Shown here in pieces: positions 8,701 through 16,403 of a DNA stretch of 64,000 bases; the stretch's first letter is position 1, and each line of letters begins with the position of its first letter. The stretch lies in assembly GCA_903891475.1 (NCBI GenBank), contig CAITEP010000020.1:124001-188000 (forward strand). Reading direction: 5' to 3'. The notes under the pieces were generated by a model. It ran no database searches. It was not told where the DNA came from and saw only the letters and a list, made by a program, of their open reading frames with translations. This stretch comes from an uncultured Mucilaginibacter sp. GTDB lineage: Bacteria; Bacteroidota; Bacteroidia; Sphingobacteriales; Sphingobacteriaceae. Made by a program: the position numbers and the translations under genes.

Positions 8701-9296
8701 TAAAGATGATGCAAAAAGCACGTTCGGGCGAGGGCGGGGAAGAAATTATGAACGCCTTTGCCCAATTACGCAAAAGGGGCGAAATTGGGGTGGGTGGACT
8801 GGTATCGTCCGTTCAGCATAAAATGACTAAAAATGGCAAGCCTTTTGGTACTTTTATTTTAGAGGATTATAATGAATCGTACGAGTTCGCGCTTTTTGGC
8901 GATGATTATATAAAATTCAAGGCTTTAATGGTAGAGGGCTATTTTTTACATTTAAAGGGCATTATTGAAGAAAAATTCAGGCAAAAAGATAATTGGGACT
9001 TAAGAATATTATCAATGGGCCTACTATCCGAAATGCGCGATAAGCTCACCAAATCATTAACCATTTGTTTGGATTTGAACAGCCTGAGCAGTAATTTATT
9101 AGATAACATACAGCTACTCATCAACACCAATCAACAAAAATACGATGTTAAAAACTGCTCTTTGCGTTTTATGATAAAAGACCGCGACGAAAACCTGCTG
9201 GTTGACCTACCCTCAAAAAACATCAAAGTAAACCCCAGCGATGATTTACTAGCCGAAATTTTTAGTCTGACAAATGTGCAGCCGGTTTTGAATTAG
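5712..9296 (+). CDS. dnaE: DNA polymerase III subunit alpha
   Basis: 1194 aa, the expected length for a Bacteroidota replicative polymerase. It has an N-terminal PHP domain with intact metal-site motifs (HLHVHTQFSLLDG, AITDHGN, VGCEFY). The polymerase palm follows with GPGRGSAAGSVVAYC and the catalytic DIDTDF, then fingers, a helix-hairpin-helix region (GLTGVKGVGDKAV) and a C-terminal OB fold around GVGGLVSSVQ. It synthesises DNA with the sliding clamp and loader. The PHP ligands are kept here, unlike in the second alpha subunit at 25127. No intein or frameshift is seen. Confidence 0.98.
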   Translation: MPDFSHLHVHTQFSLLDGAADISKLYKKAAADGMKALAITDHGNMFGVFKFVAEASKHNVKPIVGCEFYVVDDRHKKQFTKEKKDKRYHQLMLAKNPEGYKNLVKLCSYGYIEGLYSKWPRIDKELILKHHKGLIATTCCLGASVPQAILSKGEAEAEIEFKWWLDLFGEDYYIELQRHDIHEQNTVNAVLLKFAKKYNVKVICSNDSHYVDQQDSNAHDILLCVNTGDMQSTPIATDEEGGKGYRFGFPNDQFYFKTQAEMGKLFEDLPESLDNTNEIVDKVEVLKLKRDILLPNFVIPEEFKIHKTADADTLNQWEYLKHLTFLGAKERYRDITPEVEERINFELFTVKTMGFAGYFLIVADFIKAGRDMGVFIGPGRGSAAGSVVAYCIGITNIDPIKYNLLFERFLNPDRKSMPDIDTDFDDAGRQKVIDYVVDKYGKNQVAQIITYGSMAARTSIQDVGRVLDMPLSEMNAIKKLVPETLGITLKDAIAQVPELKEILEGNDLKAQVLREAEKLEGSVRNTGVHAAGIIIAPYDLTDIVPVAIAKDSDLLVTQYDGRVIEDAGVIKMDFLGLKTLTILKDALRLIKQNHDVTINIDTIPLDDQKTFELYQRGETNGTFQFESDGMQMYLRDLRPDKFEDLIAMNALYRPGPIEYIPSFIKRKHGVEPVAFDLDDMEEYLGETYGITVYQEQVMLLSQKLAGFSKGDADVLRKAMGKKQIEVLNKMEAQFMDGAAAKGHPKDKLTKIWNDWKAFAQYAFNKSHSTCYAFVAYQTAYLKAHYPPEYMAAVLNNQNSLEKITFFMEECRRMGIEVLGPDINESDMAFAVNKKGQIRFGLTGVKGVGDKAVESIIEERKEGGPYKDVYDFARRSNTRSVNRKSYENLVYGGAFDGFNLNRAQFFAKTENGVLTGVERLTKYANDYQNSQSTSQSSLFGGSVESEISVPAMPEAEEWPLIEKLKYEKDVIGIYLTGHPLDNYKLEMERYCNTPISDLKMMQKARSGEGGEEIMNAFAQLRKRGEIGVGGLVSSVQHKMTKNGKPFGTFILEDYNESYEFALFGDDYIKFKALMVEGYFLHLKGIIEEKFRQKDNWDLRILSMGLLSEMRDKLTKSLTICLDLNSLSSNLLDNIQLLINTNQQKYDVKNCSLRFMIKDRDENLLVDLPSKNIKVNPSDDLLAEIFSLTNVQPVLN

Positions 9297-9373
9297 GATA
9301 AATTATTACCTTTTGTTAATTTAAATATAAATTTAATGGTTATTGCTGCTTAGTGCCAAAAAATAAAATTTGT

Positions 9374-9381
9374 TAGCTTTG
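9374..9381 (+). promoter_or_regulatory. -7 box of folC
   Basis: TAGCTTTG matches TAnnTTTG. The implied leader before the folC ATG is about 70 nt. Confidence 0.5.
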
Positions 9382-9455
9382 CCTGTTGGCGTGTTCAGAC
9401 CGTATTTTTTAATTTTATTAATTCCCCCTTCCAGTTTATGCTGGTCAATTTTTAA

Positions 9456-10832
9456 ATGACTTATCAGGAAACTATTCAGTATTTATACAGCCAGCTCCCC
9501 TTGTTTACGCGCGATGGTCCTTCTGCTTATAAGGAAGACCTAACCAATACTATTGCCCTTTGCCAAACTATTGGAAACCCTCAAAATAAATTTAAAAGCA
9601 TCCATATAGCAGGCACTAATGGGAAAGGCTCTACCTCGCATATGCTGGCTGCAATATTACAAACTGCGGGATATAAAACCGGGCTATACACTTCGCCTCA
9701 TCTAAAAGATTTCAGGGAGCGGATACGCATAAACGGCGCAATGATAAGCGAAATCGAGGTAATTACCTTCGTGGAGTCCAATAAAGGAAGTTTTGAGCAA
9801 ATCAGACCATCATTTTTTGAGATGACGGTGGCATTGGCTTTTGATATTTTTGCCCGCGAGCAAGTGGATATAGCAATTATTGAAGTTGGTTTGGGCGGGA
9901 AGCTGGATTCCACAAACATTATTACTCCACTCCTTTCTGTAATTACCAATATTGGTTGGGACCATATGGATATTTTAGGTAATACTTTGCCCCTAATTGC
10001 TGCTCAAAAAGCCGGCATTATAAAACACAAGGTACCAGTGGTAATTGGCGAATATCAGGAGGAGACCGCTGAAGTTTTTATCAATAAAGCCTCGGACGAA
10101 AACGCGCCTATTTGTTTTGCTTCCAAAAATTGGGAAATTTTAAATTCTGTGGTTTCTGGTCAGGAAACAAATGCAGAAGAAGGAAAAACTAATTTTCATT
10201 ATATTGAAGATAACCAACAATATTTAGAAATAGCATTTGAGTCCACTAACAGTACTTTTAATTTAAATAATAACAGCGAAGGCCGAATCAAAATAAACCA
10301 ATTAAAGCTTGATTTAACCGGCACCTATCAGCTTAAAAACATAAAAACAGTTTTAAGCGCGGTAGAGGAATTAAAGGCACAAAGATTTGCTATAAGTGAT
10401 GATAACTTATTAGATGCTTTGTGCAACGTTAAAAAATTGACGGGGTTGCATGGCCGATGGGAAGTTTTAAGCAAAGCCCCCTTAACCATTTGCGATACTG
10501 GCCATAACCCCGATGGTATTGAAGAAGTATTAAAAAGCATAGCCGGAATACCTTACCAAAGGTTACATTTTGTTATGGGTATGGTAAATGATAAGGATAG
10601 CAGCAAGATTTTGCAATTATTACCAAAAAATGCCATTTATTATTTCTGTAAACCAAATATTCCGCGAGGTTTAGATGCCGAAGTATTAAAACAAAAAGCG
10701 GTAAGTTTTGGAATAATTGGTGAGGCATACCCAACCGTAAAAGCCGCATTAAAGGCAGCACAACAAAACGCAAAAGTAAATGATTTAGTTTTTGCCGGAG
10801 GCAGCACTTTTGTAGTTGCAGAATTGGTTTAA
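9456..10832 (+). CDS. folC: bifunctional folylpolyglutamate/dihydrofolate synthase
   Basis: 458 aa of the Mur-ligase-like FolC family. The ATP loop HIAGTNGKGSTSHMLA, the following TSPHLKDFRERIRINGA, and EVGLGGKLDSTN with TNIGWDHMDILG are all present. The C-terminal domain has GLHGRWEVL and DTGHNPDGIEEV. The enzyme makes dihydrofolate and adds glutamate tails, keeping folates in the cytoplasm. Residues about 225-265 form a poorly conserved insert rich in Asn and Glu. The gene stands alone between dnaE and the oxidoreductase. Confidence 0.96.
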   Translation: MTYQETIQYLYSQLPLFTRDGPSAYKEDLTNTIALCQTIGNPQNKFKSIHIAGTNGKGSTSHMLAAILQTAGYKTGLYTSPHLKDFRERIRINGAMISEIEVITFVESNKGSFEQIRPSFFEMTVALAFDIFAREQVDIAIIEVGLGGKLDSTNIITPLLSVITNIGWDHMDILGNTLPLIAAQKAGIIKHKVPVVIGEYQEETAEVFINKASDENAPICFASKNWEILNSVVSGQETNAEEGKTNFHYIEDNQQYLEIAFESTNSTFNLNNNSEGRIKINQLKLDLTGTYQLKNIKTVLSAVEELKAQRFAISDDNLLDALCNVKKLTGLHGRWEVLSKAPLTICDTGHNPDGIEEVLKSIAGIPYQRLHFVMGMVNDKDSSKILQLLPKNAIYYFCKPNIPRGLDAEVLKQKAVSFGIIGEAYPTVKAALKAAQQNAKVNDLVFAGGSTFVVAELV

Positions 10833-10885
10833 AAAATATTTTAAGGCTCAATAGTAATCGATACTAAATACTTGCTACTAAAAAC

Positions 10886-11863
10886 ATGGCTAAAATAAAC
10901 TGGGGAATTATAGGTTGCGGCGATGTGACCGAGAAAAAAAGCGGACCGGCATTCAGCAAAGTTGCTGACAGTGAATTAATTGGGGTAATGCGCCGTGATG
11001 CCGAAAAAGCGGCAGATTACGCCTTGCGCCATCATATAGAGAACTGGTATAGCAATGCCGATGCATTAATGGCTAATAAAAATATCAACGCAATTTATAT
11101 TGCTACCCCACCAGCATCGCACAGTAGTTATGCCGTTGCCGCTTTACAAAATGGGTTCAACGTATATGTAGAAAAGCCAGTAACCCTGAACGCTACCGAA
11201 GCAAGGCAAATTGCTGCGGCATTAAAGTTATACCCCAATTTAAAACTTACGGTTGCCCATTACCGTAGGGCAGTACCCATGTTTTTGAAGGTAAAATCAT
11301 TGTTGGAGGAATCCATTATTGGCGATATCAGAACGGTACAAATACGCATGTGGCAGAGCCGAAAACCCTCCTTGGTTGCCAAAACACAGGATAATTGGCG
11401 TGTAAATCCCGAACTATCGGGCGGTGGTTATTTCCACGACCTTGCACCTCATCAGCTTGATTTGATGCTGTTTTATTTTGGCAAACCCGAAATGTATCAT
11501 GGTTTTTCGCTCAATCAATCTGAATCTACTCCGGCCGACGATCATGTATGCGGACAAATCCTTTTTAAAAATAATATTGTGGTAAATGGTTCATGGTGTT
11601 TCAACGTAGCCGAAAACCAAACTACCGATACCTGCGAAATGATTGGTGCTTTGGGTAAAATAACCTTTCCATTTTTTGGTAATTATATTCGCGTACAAAC
11701 CGATTCAATTGACGAAACCTTCACCTTCACCCATCCTGAACACATACAACAGCCGATGATTGAAAAAATAGTAGCCTATTTTAACAATGAAGCTGATAAC
11801 CCTTGTAGTATTGAAGAAGCGATTTTATTAATGGACATAATGGATGCCTTTACAGGGAAATAA
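10886..11863 (+). CDS. Gfo/Idh/MocA-family oxidoreductase
   Basis: 325 aa. An N-terminal Rossmann fold starts at NWGIIGCGDVTEKKSGPAF, followed by the cofactor-site motif VYVEKPVTLNATEA and an active-site stretch GGYFHDLAPHQLDLMLF with the usual catalytic His. Members oxidise or reduce sugar-like substrates with NAD(P). The substrate is not evident and no sugar-catabolic genes are near. There is no signal peptide, unlike many Bacteroidota members that are exported by Tat. Upstream sequence at 10850-10885 carries words like those in the 51926 repeat. Confidence 0.9.
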   Translation: MAKINWGIIGCGDVTEKKSGPAFSKVADSELIGVMRRDAEKAADYALRHHIENWYSNADALMANKNINAIYIATPPASHSSYAVAALQNGFNVYVEKPVTLNATEARQIAAALKLYPNLKLTVAHYRRAVPMFLKVKSLLEESIIGDIRTVQIRMWQSRKPSLVAKTQDNWRVNPELSGGGYFHDLAPHQLDLMLFYFGKPEMYHGFSLNQSESTPADDHVCGQILFKNNIVVNGSWCFNVAENQTTDTCEMIGALGKITFPFFGNYIRVQTDSIDETFTFTHPEHIQQPMIEKIVAYFNNEADNPCSIEEAILLMDIMDAFTGK

Positions 11864-11953
11864 TGCAACAATTTCATTTCGGTTAATTGAAAAAAAAAGA
11901 ATTAATTTTCTACCTTCAAATAATTAATCTCCAATTACCCAATTGATATAGTT

Positions 11954-13066
11954 ATGATAGCTGAAAATAAAATAAAAGCGCCATTTTACCAGAAATTTGC
12001 ATTGGTGCTTATTGGTTTAAGTTTATTGGTATACCTTATCATTTTGGGAAAAGATATATTGAGCCCATTGGTATTTGGTTTTTTGTTTGCCATTTTGCTA
12101 TTACCAATTGCTAACTTTTTTGAAAATAAATTACGGCTGCCTCGCTCTATGGCCGCCATTGTATCTATATTCTTATTATTAGGCTTAATTACAGGAGTAC
12201 TTTATTTGGTTGGTTCGCAAATATCAAACTTGGCAGATGATTGGCCGATGCTAAAAAGCCAAGTACAGCAATCAATCAAAGAATTATCACAATATATCCG
12301 ACACGCTTTTCATATATCACAACGTAAACAAATGGGTTATGTGGAAGATACTGAGAAGAAAATAATTGCCTCTGGCACTGATGTTATTGGGCAAACCTTT
12401 GGTGCAATTTCATCAGTATTGGTATTTTATATTTTTTCGCTCATCTTCTGCTTTTTTACTTTGTTGTATAGGCATTTGCTTTTGAAATTTTTAGTTTGGG
12501 TTTTTCACGAAGGCCATACCCATATTGTTCATGATATTGTTGAAAACGTACAACGCATTTTAAGACAATATATACTCGGCTTATTGCTAGAGATGATAGT
12601 AGTTGCTACCTTGGCTTGTACCGCGTTTTTTTTTATTGGAGTTAAATATGCGGTGTTATTGGGTATTTTAATTGGTTTATTTAATTTAATTCCCTACTTG
12701 GGCATTTTCAGCGCATTGTTGCTAAGTTGCCTTATTACTTTTGCAACGGGTAGTATAAATAATACCGCCATGGTGGCAGCATGTGTATTGGGTATTCATT
12801 TAATTGATTCTAATTTTTTATTGCCTACCATAGTTGGTTCAAAAGTAAAGTTGAATGCTTTTGTTACTTTTTTAGGCTTATTGCTAGGCGAAACAATTTG
12901 GGGGCTTTCGGGTATGTTCTTGTCAATCCCTATTATGGCCATATTAAAAATTATTTTCGACCGAGTTGAAGATTTAAAACCTTGGGGCTATTTGTTAGGT
13001 ACTGGCAAAGAAATTAAGATCAAAAAGGTTAAAGAAGAAGTTGGGGAAGAAGAAAAAGAAGAATAG
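11954..13066 (+). CDS. AI-2E family transporter
   Basis: 370 aa with about eight membrane segments in the 2-2-4 pattern of the AI-2E (PF01594, PerM/TqsA) family. There are two pairs near residues 15-90, then long soluble helices, then a cluster from residue 145 on that includes GLFNLIPYLGIFSA and the end GETIWGLSGMFLSIPI. Family members export AI-2 or act as Na+/H+ antiporters; the substrate is unknown here. The C-terminus is a highly charged Lys/Glu tail. Its stop lies 16 bp from the stop of the convergent TPR gene. Confidence 0.9.
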   Translation: MIAENKIKAPFYQKFALVLIGLSLLVYLIILGKDILSPLVFGFLFAILLLPIANFFENKLRLPRSMAAIVSIFLLLGLITGVLYLVGSQISNLADDWPMLKSQVQQSIKELSQYIRHAFHISQRKQMGYVEDTEKKIIASGTDVIGQTFGAISSVLVFYIFSLIFCFFTLLYRHLLLKFLVWVFHEGHTHIVHDIVENVQRILRQYILGLLLEMIVVATLACTAFFFIGVKYAVLLGILIGLFNLIPYLGIFSALLLSCLITFATGSINNTAMVAACVLGIHLIDSNFLLPTIVGSKVKLNAFVTFLGLLLGETIWGLSGMFLSIPIMAILKIIFDRVEDLKPWGYLLGTGKEIKIKKVKEEVGEEEKEE

Positions 13067-13082
13067 TACCAATTATTGTTTC

Positions 13083-13676
13083 CTATTCGGGTAAAAGGTC
13101 AACGCAATGGTTTCTAAGCAATTTAAGGCGTTCATCCAGAGAGTTTAGACCTTTGGTATCTTTGATATTTTTATATAATAAGTTAATAATGGTGCGCGTA
13201 TTAGGGTCGGGGTCGCATGCTTCGGCCTTCTCCAAATAAATTAAAGCTTTTTTTGCCGCTGTCTTATATTGTTCAAATAGTTGTTGATTATGGTACATAT
13301 CCTTTGTTTCGGCATTTAGCTTTTCTTCAATATCTTTCAACCTATCAAAATAAATATAACCTAGCCCCCTTTGTACAACGTAATAATCAGGTTGTAGTTG
13401 TGCTACCTTAAGATAATAAACCTCAGCATTTTTATAATCCCTTCGGTCTTCATAAATTTTACCTATTGCATAATAAAAATTTGTTCGCGCCTTGTCTGGC
13501 AGTTTATCAGCATTAGGTAGTAACCTAGCTATTAATGGGGGCAATTTTTCATTTTCGCCTTGCAACCTGGCTAGGTTAAAATTCAGGTAATCATCATAAA
13601 CCGATTCGGCAGTTTGAGCACTAGCTGTTGTTACTAACAAATAAAAACTTAATAAAAGAAATAATTGCTTTACCAT
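13083..13676 (-). CDS. exported small TPR protein
   Basis: 197 aa with a signal peptide ending near SAQ (residue 21). Two clear TPR units follow at about residues 64-100 (FYYAIGKIYEDRRDYKNAEV and the next helix pair), then a longer helical region that probably completes a solenoid. It is likely a periplasmic scaffold. No partner is apparent from the neighbours. TACCTTTG upstream at 13697-13704 is its promoter box. Confidence 0.8.
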   Translation of the reverse strand: MVKQLFLLLSFYLLVTTASAQTAESVYDDYLNFNLARLQGENEKLPPLIARLLPNADKLPDKARTNFYYAIGKIYEDRRDYKNAEVYYLKVAQLQPDYYVVQRGLGYIYFDRLKDIEEKLNAETKDMYHNQQLFEQYKTAAKKALIYLEKAEACDPDPNTRTIINLLYKNIKDTKGLNSLDERLKLLRNHCVDLLPE

Positions 13677-13696
13677 TGTTTAAGGAGTTTGATATT

Positions 13697-13704
13697 CAAA
13701 GGTA
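13697..13704 (-). promoter_or_regulatory. -7 box of the small TPR gene
   Basis: Minus-strand TACCTTTG, a perfect TAnnTTTG box about 20 nt before the ATG at 13676. Confidence 0.55.
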
Positions 13705-13724
13705 ATTATTTACTTTTTAGCTTT

Positions 13725-13970
13725 TCACAATGCATATTTATTTTTCAAACAATTTCCACAAGGTCTAAATCCCATATCAATTGCCTCTTTGGCAGATTGG
13801 AAGAAAACTCGATTTTCTAAATTCAATCTTTTGCCTGAATTACATTTTAAGGTGCCAAATATTTTGAACTTTAAATTTCCTGCGAATTTTGCCTCTCCTC
13901 GATTAATTAATATTTTTAATTGTCGAATTTGTGTAAAAGGTAAAATACCTAATGAACAATGCGCTATCAT
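13725..13970 (-). CDS. stand-alone Ada-type metal-binding domain
   Basis: 81 aa. The C-terminal half reads GTLKCNSGKR, then ENRVFFQSAKEAI, then GFRPCGNC, which lines up with the Ada N-terminal zinc domain (ENVSFY ... GFRPCKRC in E. coli Ada). Only three cysteines lie in this block; Cys5 near the N-terminus could be a fourth ligand. In Ada this domain takes methyl groups from phosphotriesters. Whether this version still can is unknown, because one of the four Ada cysteines is not obvious. It begins 23 bp after the AraC-methyltransferase gene and is probably co-transcribed with it. Confidence 0.85.
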   Translation of the reverse strand: MIAHCSLGILPFTQIRQLKILINRGEAKFAGNLKFKIFGTLKCNSGKRLNLENRVFFQSAKEAIDMGFRPCGNCLKNKYAL

Positions 13971-13993
13971 ATCAATTAAATCAAGGCATCAAC

Positions 13994-14836
13994 TTAATTA
14001 TTTATCACGGCGGCTTCCCAACCTATAATAGCGGTTTTTCTACTTGGTCCCCAATGGTATTGCCCAAACTCACCGGTTGATTTAATTACCCTATGGCAAG
14101 GAATTAAAAAAGCAACCGGGTTATCACCAACCGCGCTCCCCACTGCCCTGCTGGCTGCTGGGTTATTAATTGTTTTCGCAATACCCGCATAAGTTGATAA
14201 ACCACCCATCGGAATGTTGATCAAGGCTTCCCAAACCTTTAATTGAAAATCGGTTCCTTTAAGGTGAAGTTTGATGTGGTTTAATTGCGACCAATCTTTA
14301 GTGAATATAAGTAGCGCGTTCTGCTGTATGGCATCAACCAAGGCGTTAAAACTGGCATTCTGAAACTGCTTTATTAAGCTAGTATAAGCCTCCTCCTTGT
14401 CATCGGCAAAAGCCATGTAACAAATTCCCTTGTGCGTTGAAGCAACTATAATATCACCAAACGGACTTTCGGCAAAGCTATAGTTAATAGTTAAAAACTG
14501 ACCACCATTCTTATATTCAGCTGGCGTCATGCCCTCAATGTTCATAAACAAATCGTACAGGCGGCCGGTACCAGATAAACCAGTTTCAAAAGCTGCATCA
14601 AATAAGGTTGTTTGCTTTTCTTTGAGGATACTCTTGGCATAATCAAGCGTTAGGTATTGTAAAAACTTTTTGGGGCTTACGCCAGCCCAATCAGTAAACA
14701 TACGTTGAAAATGGTAGGGGCTCAAATTCACTTTTTCGGCAACTTTATCAAGATTTGGCTGGGATTTAAAATTCAGTTTAATATAATTTATGGCCTCTTC
14801 TATTCGTTTAAAGTTTAATTGGGTTTGGGAAATCAT
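13994..14836 (-). CDS. ada: AraC-type regulator fused to O6-methylguanine-DNA methyltransferase
   Basis: 280 aa in two parts. Residues about 8-110 are an AraC DNA-binding domain (LDKVAEKVNLSPYHFQRMF, then the second helix-turn-helix ending GMTPAEYK). Residues about 120-280 are the methyltransferase with LKVWEALINIPMGGLSTY and the active-site IPCHRVIKSTG (Cys247). It removes methyl groups from O6-methylguanine and probably activates its own operon. Compared with E. coli Ada, the N-terminal zinc/phosphotriester domain is missing, but that domain is encoded by the next gene. Confidence 0.95.
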   Translation of the reverse strand: MISQTQLNFKRIEEAINYIKLNFKSQPNLDKVAEKVNLSPYHFQRMFTDWAGVSPKKFLQYLTLDYAKSILKEKQTTLFDAAFETGLSGTGRLYDLFMNIEGMTPAEYKNGGQFLTINYSFAESPFGDIIVASTHKGICYMAFADDKEEAYTSLIKQFQNASFNALVDAIQQNALLIFTKDWSQLNHIKLHLKGTDFQLKVWEALINIPMGGLSTYAGIAKTINNPAASRAVGSAVGDNPVAFLIPCHRVIKSTGEFGQYHWGPSRKTAIIGWEAAVINN

Positions 14837-14857
14837 TTTTTCATGGTTTTAATACTC

Positions 14858-14872
14858 CAAATATACTATTTG
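14858..14872 (-). promoter_or_regulatory. -7 box and overlapping palindrome of the ada operon
   Basis: Minus-strand TATATTTG (14858-14865) is a TAnnTTTG box. It lies inside CAAATA-N3-TATTTG, a perfect inverted repeat that could be an operator covering the promoter. Confidence 0.5.
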
Positions 14873-14953
14873 TGGTAAGGTGAATTAAACCCGAAACTTG
14901 CGCTATTGACCTTGATATGCTTGAAATAATGACAAAATTTAACCCTAATGTTA

Positions 14954-14961
14954 TATTTTTG
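14954..14961 (+). promoter_or_regulatory. -7 box of the barrel gene at 15005
   Basis: TATTTTTG matches TAnnTTTG, with an implied leader of about 40 nt. Confidence 0.4.
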
Positions 14962-15004
14962 TTGATCTATTAATAATTGATATAAATGATTTAAAATATT
15001 TTTT

Positions 15005-15613
15005 ATGAAAAAATGCTACCTTTTTTTAATGATATTATTAACATCTAGTTTAGTTAAGGCTCAAAAAAAGAATTCCCTTGAATTAGGTTTAAATTTGGGA
15101 TTTAACAATAGCTACCTTCAGATTGGTCAAAATAGCTATAACACCACTGATGTATTATATGCTTTAAATTTGGGATTCTCATCTGAATATTACTTTTCGC
15201 ATAATTGGGGTTTAAAAGTAAAAACGATATATGACCAAAAAGGCTGGGCAAATGGTTCAATAGATATTAATGGAACTCAGTATGATGGAATAGACTATAA
15301 ATTAAATTACCTTACTATACCAATAATGGCCAATTGGCATTTTGGTTATTATAACCAGTATTACCTAAGTTTCGGTTTTTATGAAGGTATATTGTTAAAT
15401 GCAACGGCTGCCAATATTGATGTAAAAAATCAATTTAATTTGGAAGACAAAGGTGTGGCTTTTGATTTTGGATTTAAATTACCTATAGCTAGGCATTCTG
15501 CATTTTTTGTAGAATTTGAGGGCCAATCCAGCTTTCTGGACGTATACAATTATCACATCGGCGATGATTATCTGATGCAGCGGGCTAGTCTTAATATTGG
15601 TGTTAACTTTTAA
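15005..15613 (+). CDS. small outer-membrane beta-barrel protein (PorT-like)
   Basis: 202 aa with a signal peptide (MKKCYLFLMILLTSSLVKAQ), followed by alternating hydrophobic strands and turns. The pattern (ELGLNLGFNNSYLQIG, LNLGFSSEYYFSHNWGLKVK, a NYLTIPIMANWHFG strand and a final LNIGVNF) is typical of the OMP_b-brl_2/PorT-like barrels of about 8 strands common in this phylum. No enzymatic residues. Function unknown; monocistronic. Confidence 0.8.
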   Translation: MKKCYLFLMILLTSSLVKAQKKNSLELGLNLGFNNSYLQIGQNSYNTTDVLYALNLGFSSEYYFSHNWGLKVKTIYDQKGWANGSIDINGTQYDGIDYKLNYLTIPIMANWHFGYYNQYYLSFGFYEGILLNATAANIDVKNQFNLEDKGVAFDFGFKLPIARHSAFFVEFEGQSSFLDVYNYHIGDDYLMQRASLNIGVNF

Positions 15614-15663
15614 AGGAGTTTTTCTAAAAGCTAACAGCGGGTTTAAAAAAGAAGATGAATTTG

Positions 15664-16197
15664 CTAATTATCTTTCCGCATTTTAACAATTTCTAATACC
15701 TCGCCATCGGGTAACGGTTGAAGGATGGTTTGAACCGAATAATAGCCCATTGCCAAATAAAGCGGTACACCCGGTAAAGTAGCACCCAGTTCAAACTTTG
15801 TGAAACCATTTTCTCTACCAGCCAATTCGCATACATTTATAATATGCTTGCCCACACCCCTCCTCGCATAATCAGGATGTACAAAAAAAGCCCTAATACG
15901 GGCCGCGTCTATTGCCGGATTTAATAATGGGTCTGCAATTTCTTTATGCTGATCACCGCCGTATAGGGTATTTCTTTTGCTCCATCCACCACAGCCAACG
16001 GTAACTTCATCAATTTGGGCTATAAAATAAGTACCATCCTTTACCAATTGGGTATCTACCCCAAAAACATATTTTATGGCGCTTTCAATCTGTTTAGGGG
16101 TATAATAACCCGTACTCAAGCCCCGAACCGACAAACCGATTAAATGATTTAGCGAAGGAATATCTTCCAATGTTGTAAGACGGGTGGTTATTTGCAT
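15664..16197 (-). CDS. GNAT-family N-acetyltransferase
   Basis: 177 aa from the ATG at 16195-16197. The acetyl-CoA-binding motif is clear: RIRAFFVHPDYARRGVGKHI, with the R-x-x-G-x-G/A pattern, followed by AGRENGFTKFELGATLPGVP and LYLAMGYYSV. Acyl acceptor unknown. The frame is open for 14 more codons upstream, but MQITTRLTTLEDIP is the usual beginning of such a domain. Convergent with the barrel gene. Confidence 0.88.
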   Translation of the reverse strand: MQITTRLTTLEDIPSLNHLIGLSVRGLSTGYYTPKQIESAIKYVFGVDTQLVKDGTYFIAQIDEVTVGCGGWSKRNTLYGGDQHKEIADPLLNPAIDAARIRAFFVHPDYARRGVGKHIINVCELAGRENGFTKFELGATLPGVPLYLAMGYYSVQTILQPLPDGEVLEIVKMRKDN

Positions 16198-16392
16198 TTT
16201 TAAGAATATTAAAGTGGGATAGGTAAATGTACCCATCAATGTTAAGCACTATCCTAAAATCAAAAGTATCAATTTCAATTATTAAAAAATAAGCCTAGTT
16301 GTCATAAAACGTTTTGGAAGTAAAAAATATTGAAAAATGGTAATCATCCGCTAATTTCACAATTCCCTTACCTACATCTCAAATCAAAAAAC

Positions 16393-16400
16393 TATCTTTG
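16393..16400 (+). promoter_or_regulatory. -7 box of guaA, 3 nt from the start codon
   Basis: TATCTTTG is a perfect TAnnTTTG box. Transcription would begin at or next to the ATG at 16404, giving a leaderless mRNA. Confidence 0.65.
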
Positions 16401-16403
16401 CCC

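Noticed and set aside
5712..9296. Intein or frameshift in dnaE
   Set aside because: All polymerase blocks are continuous and the length is normal.
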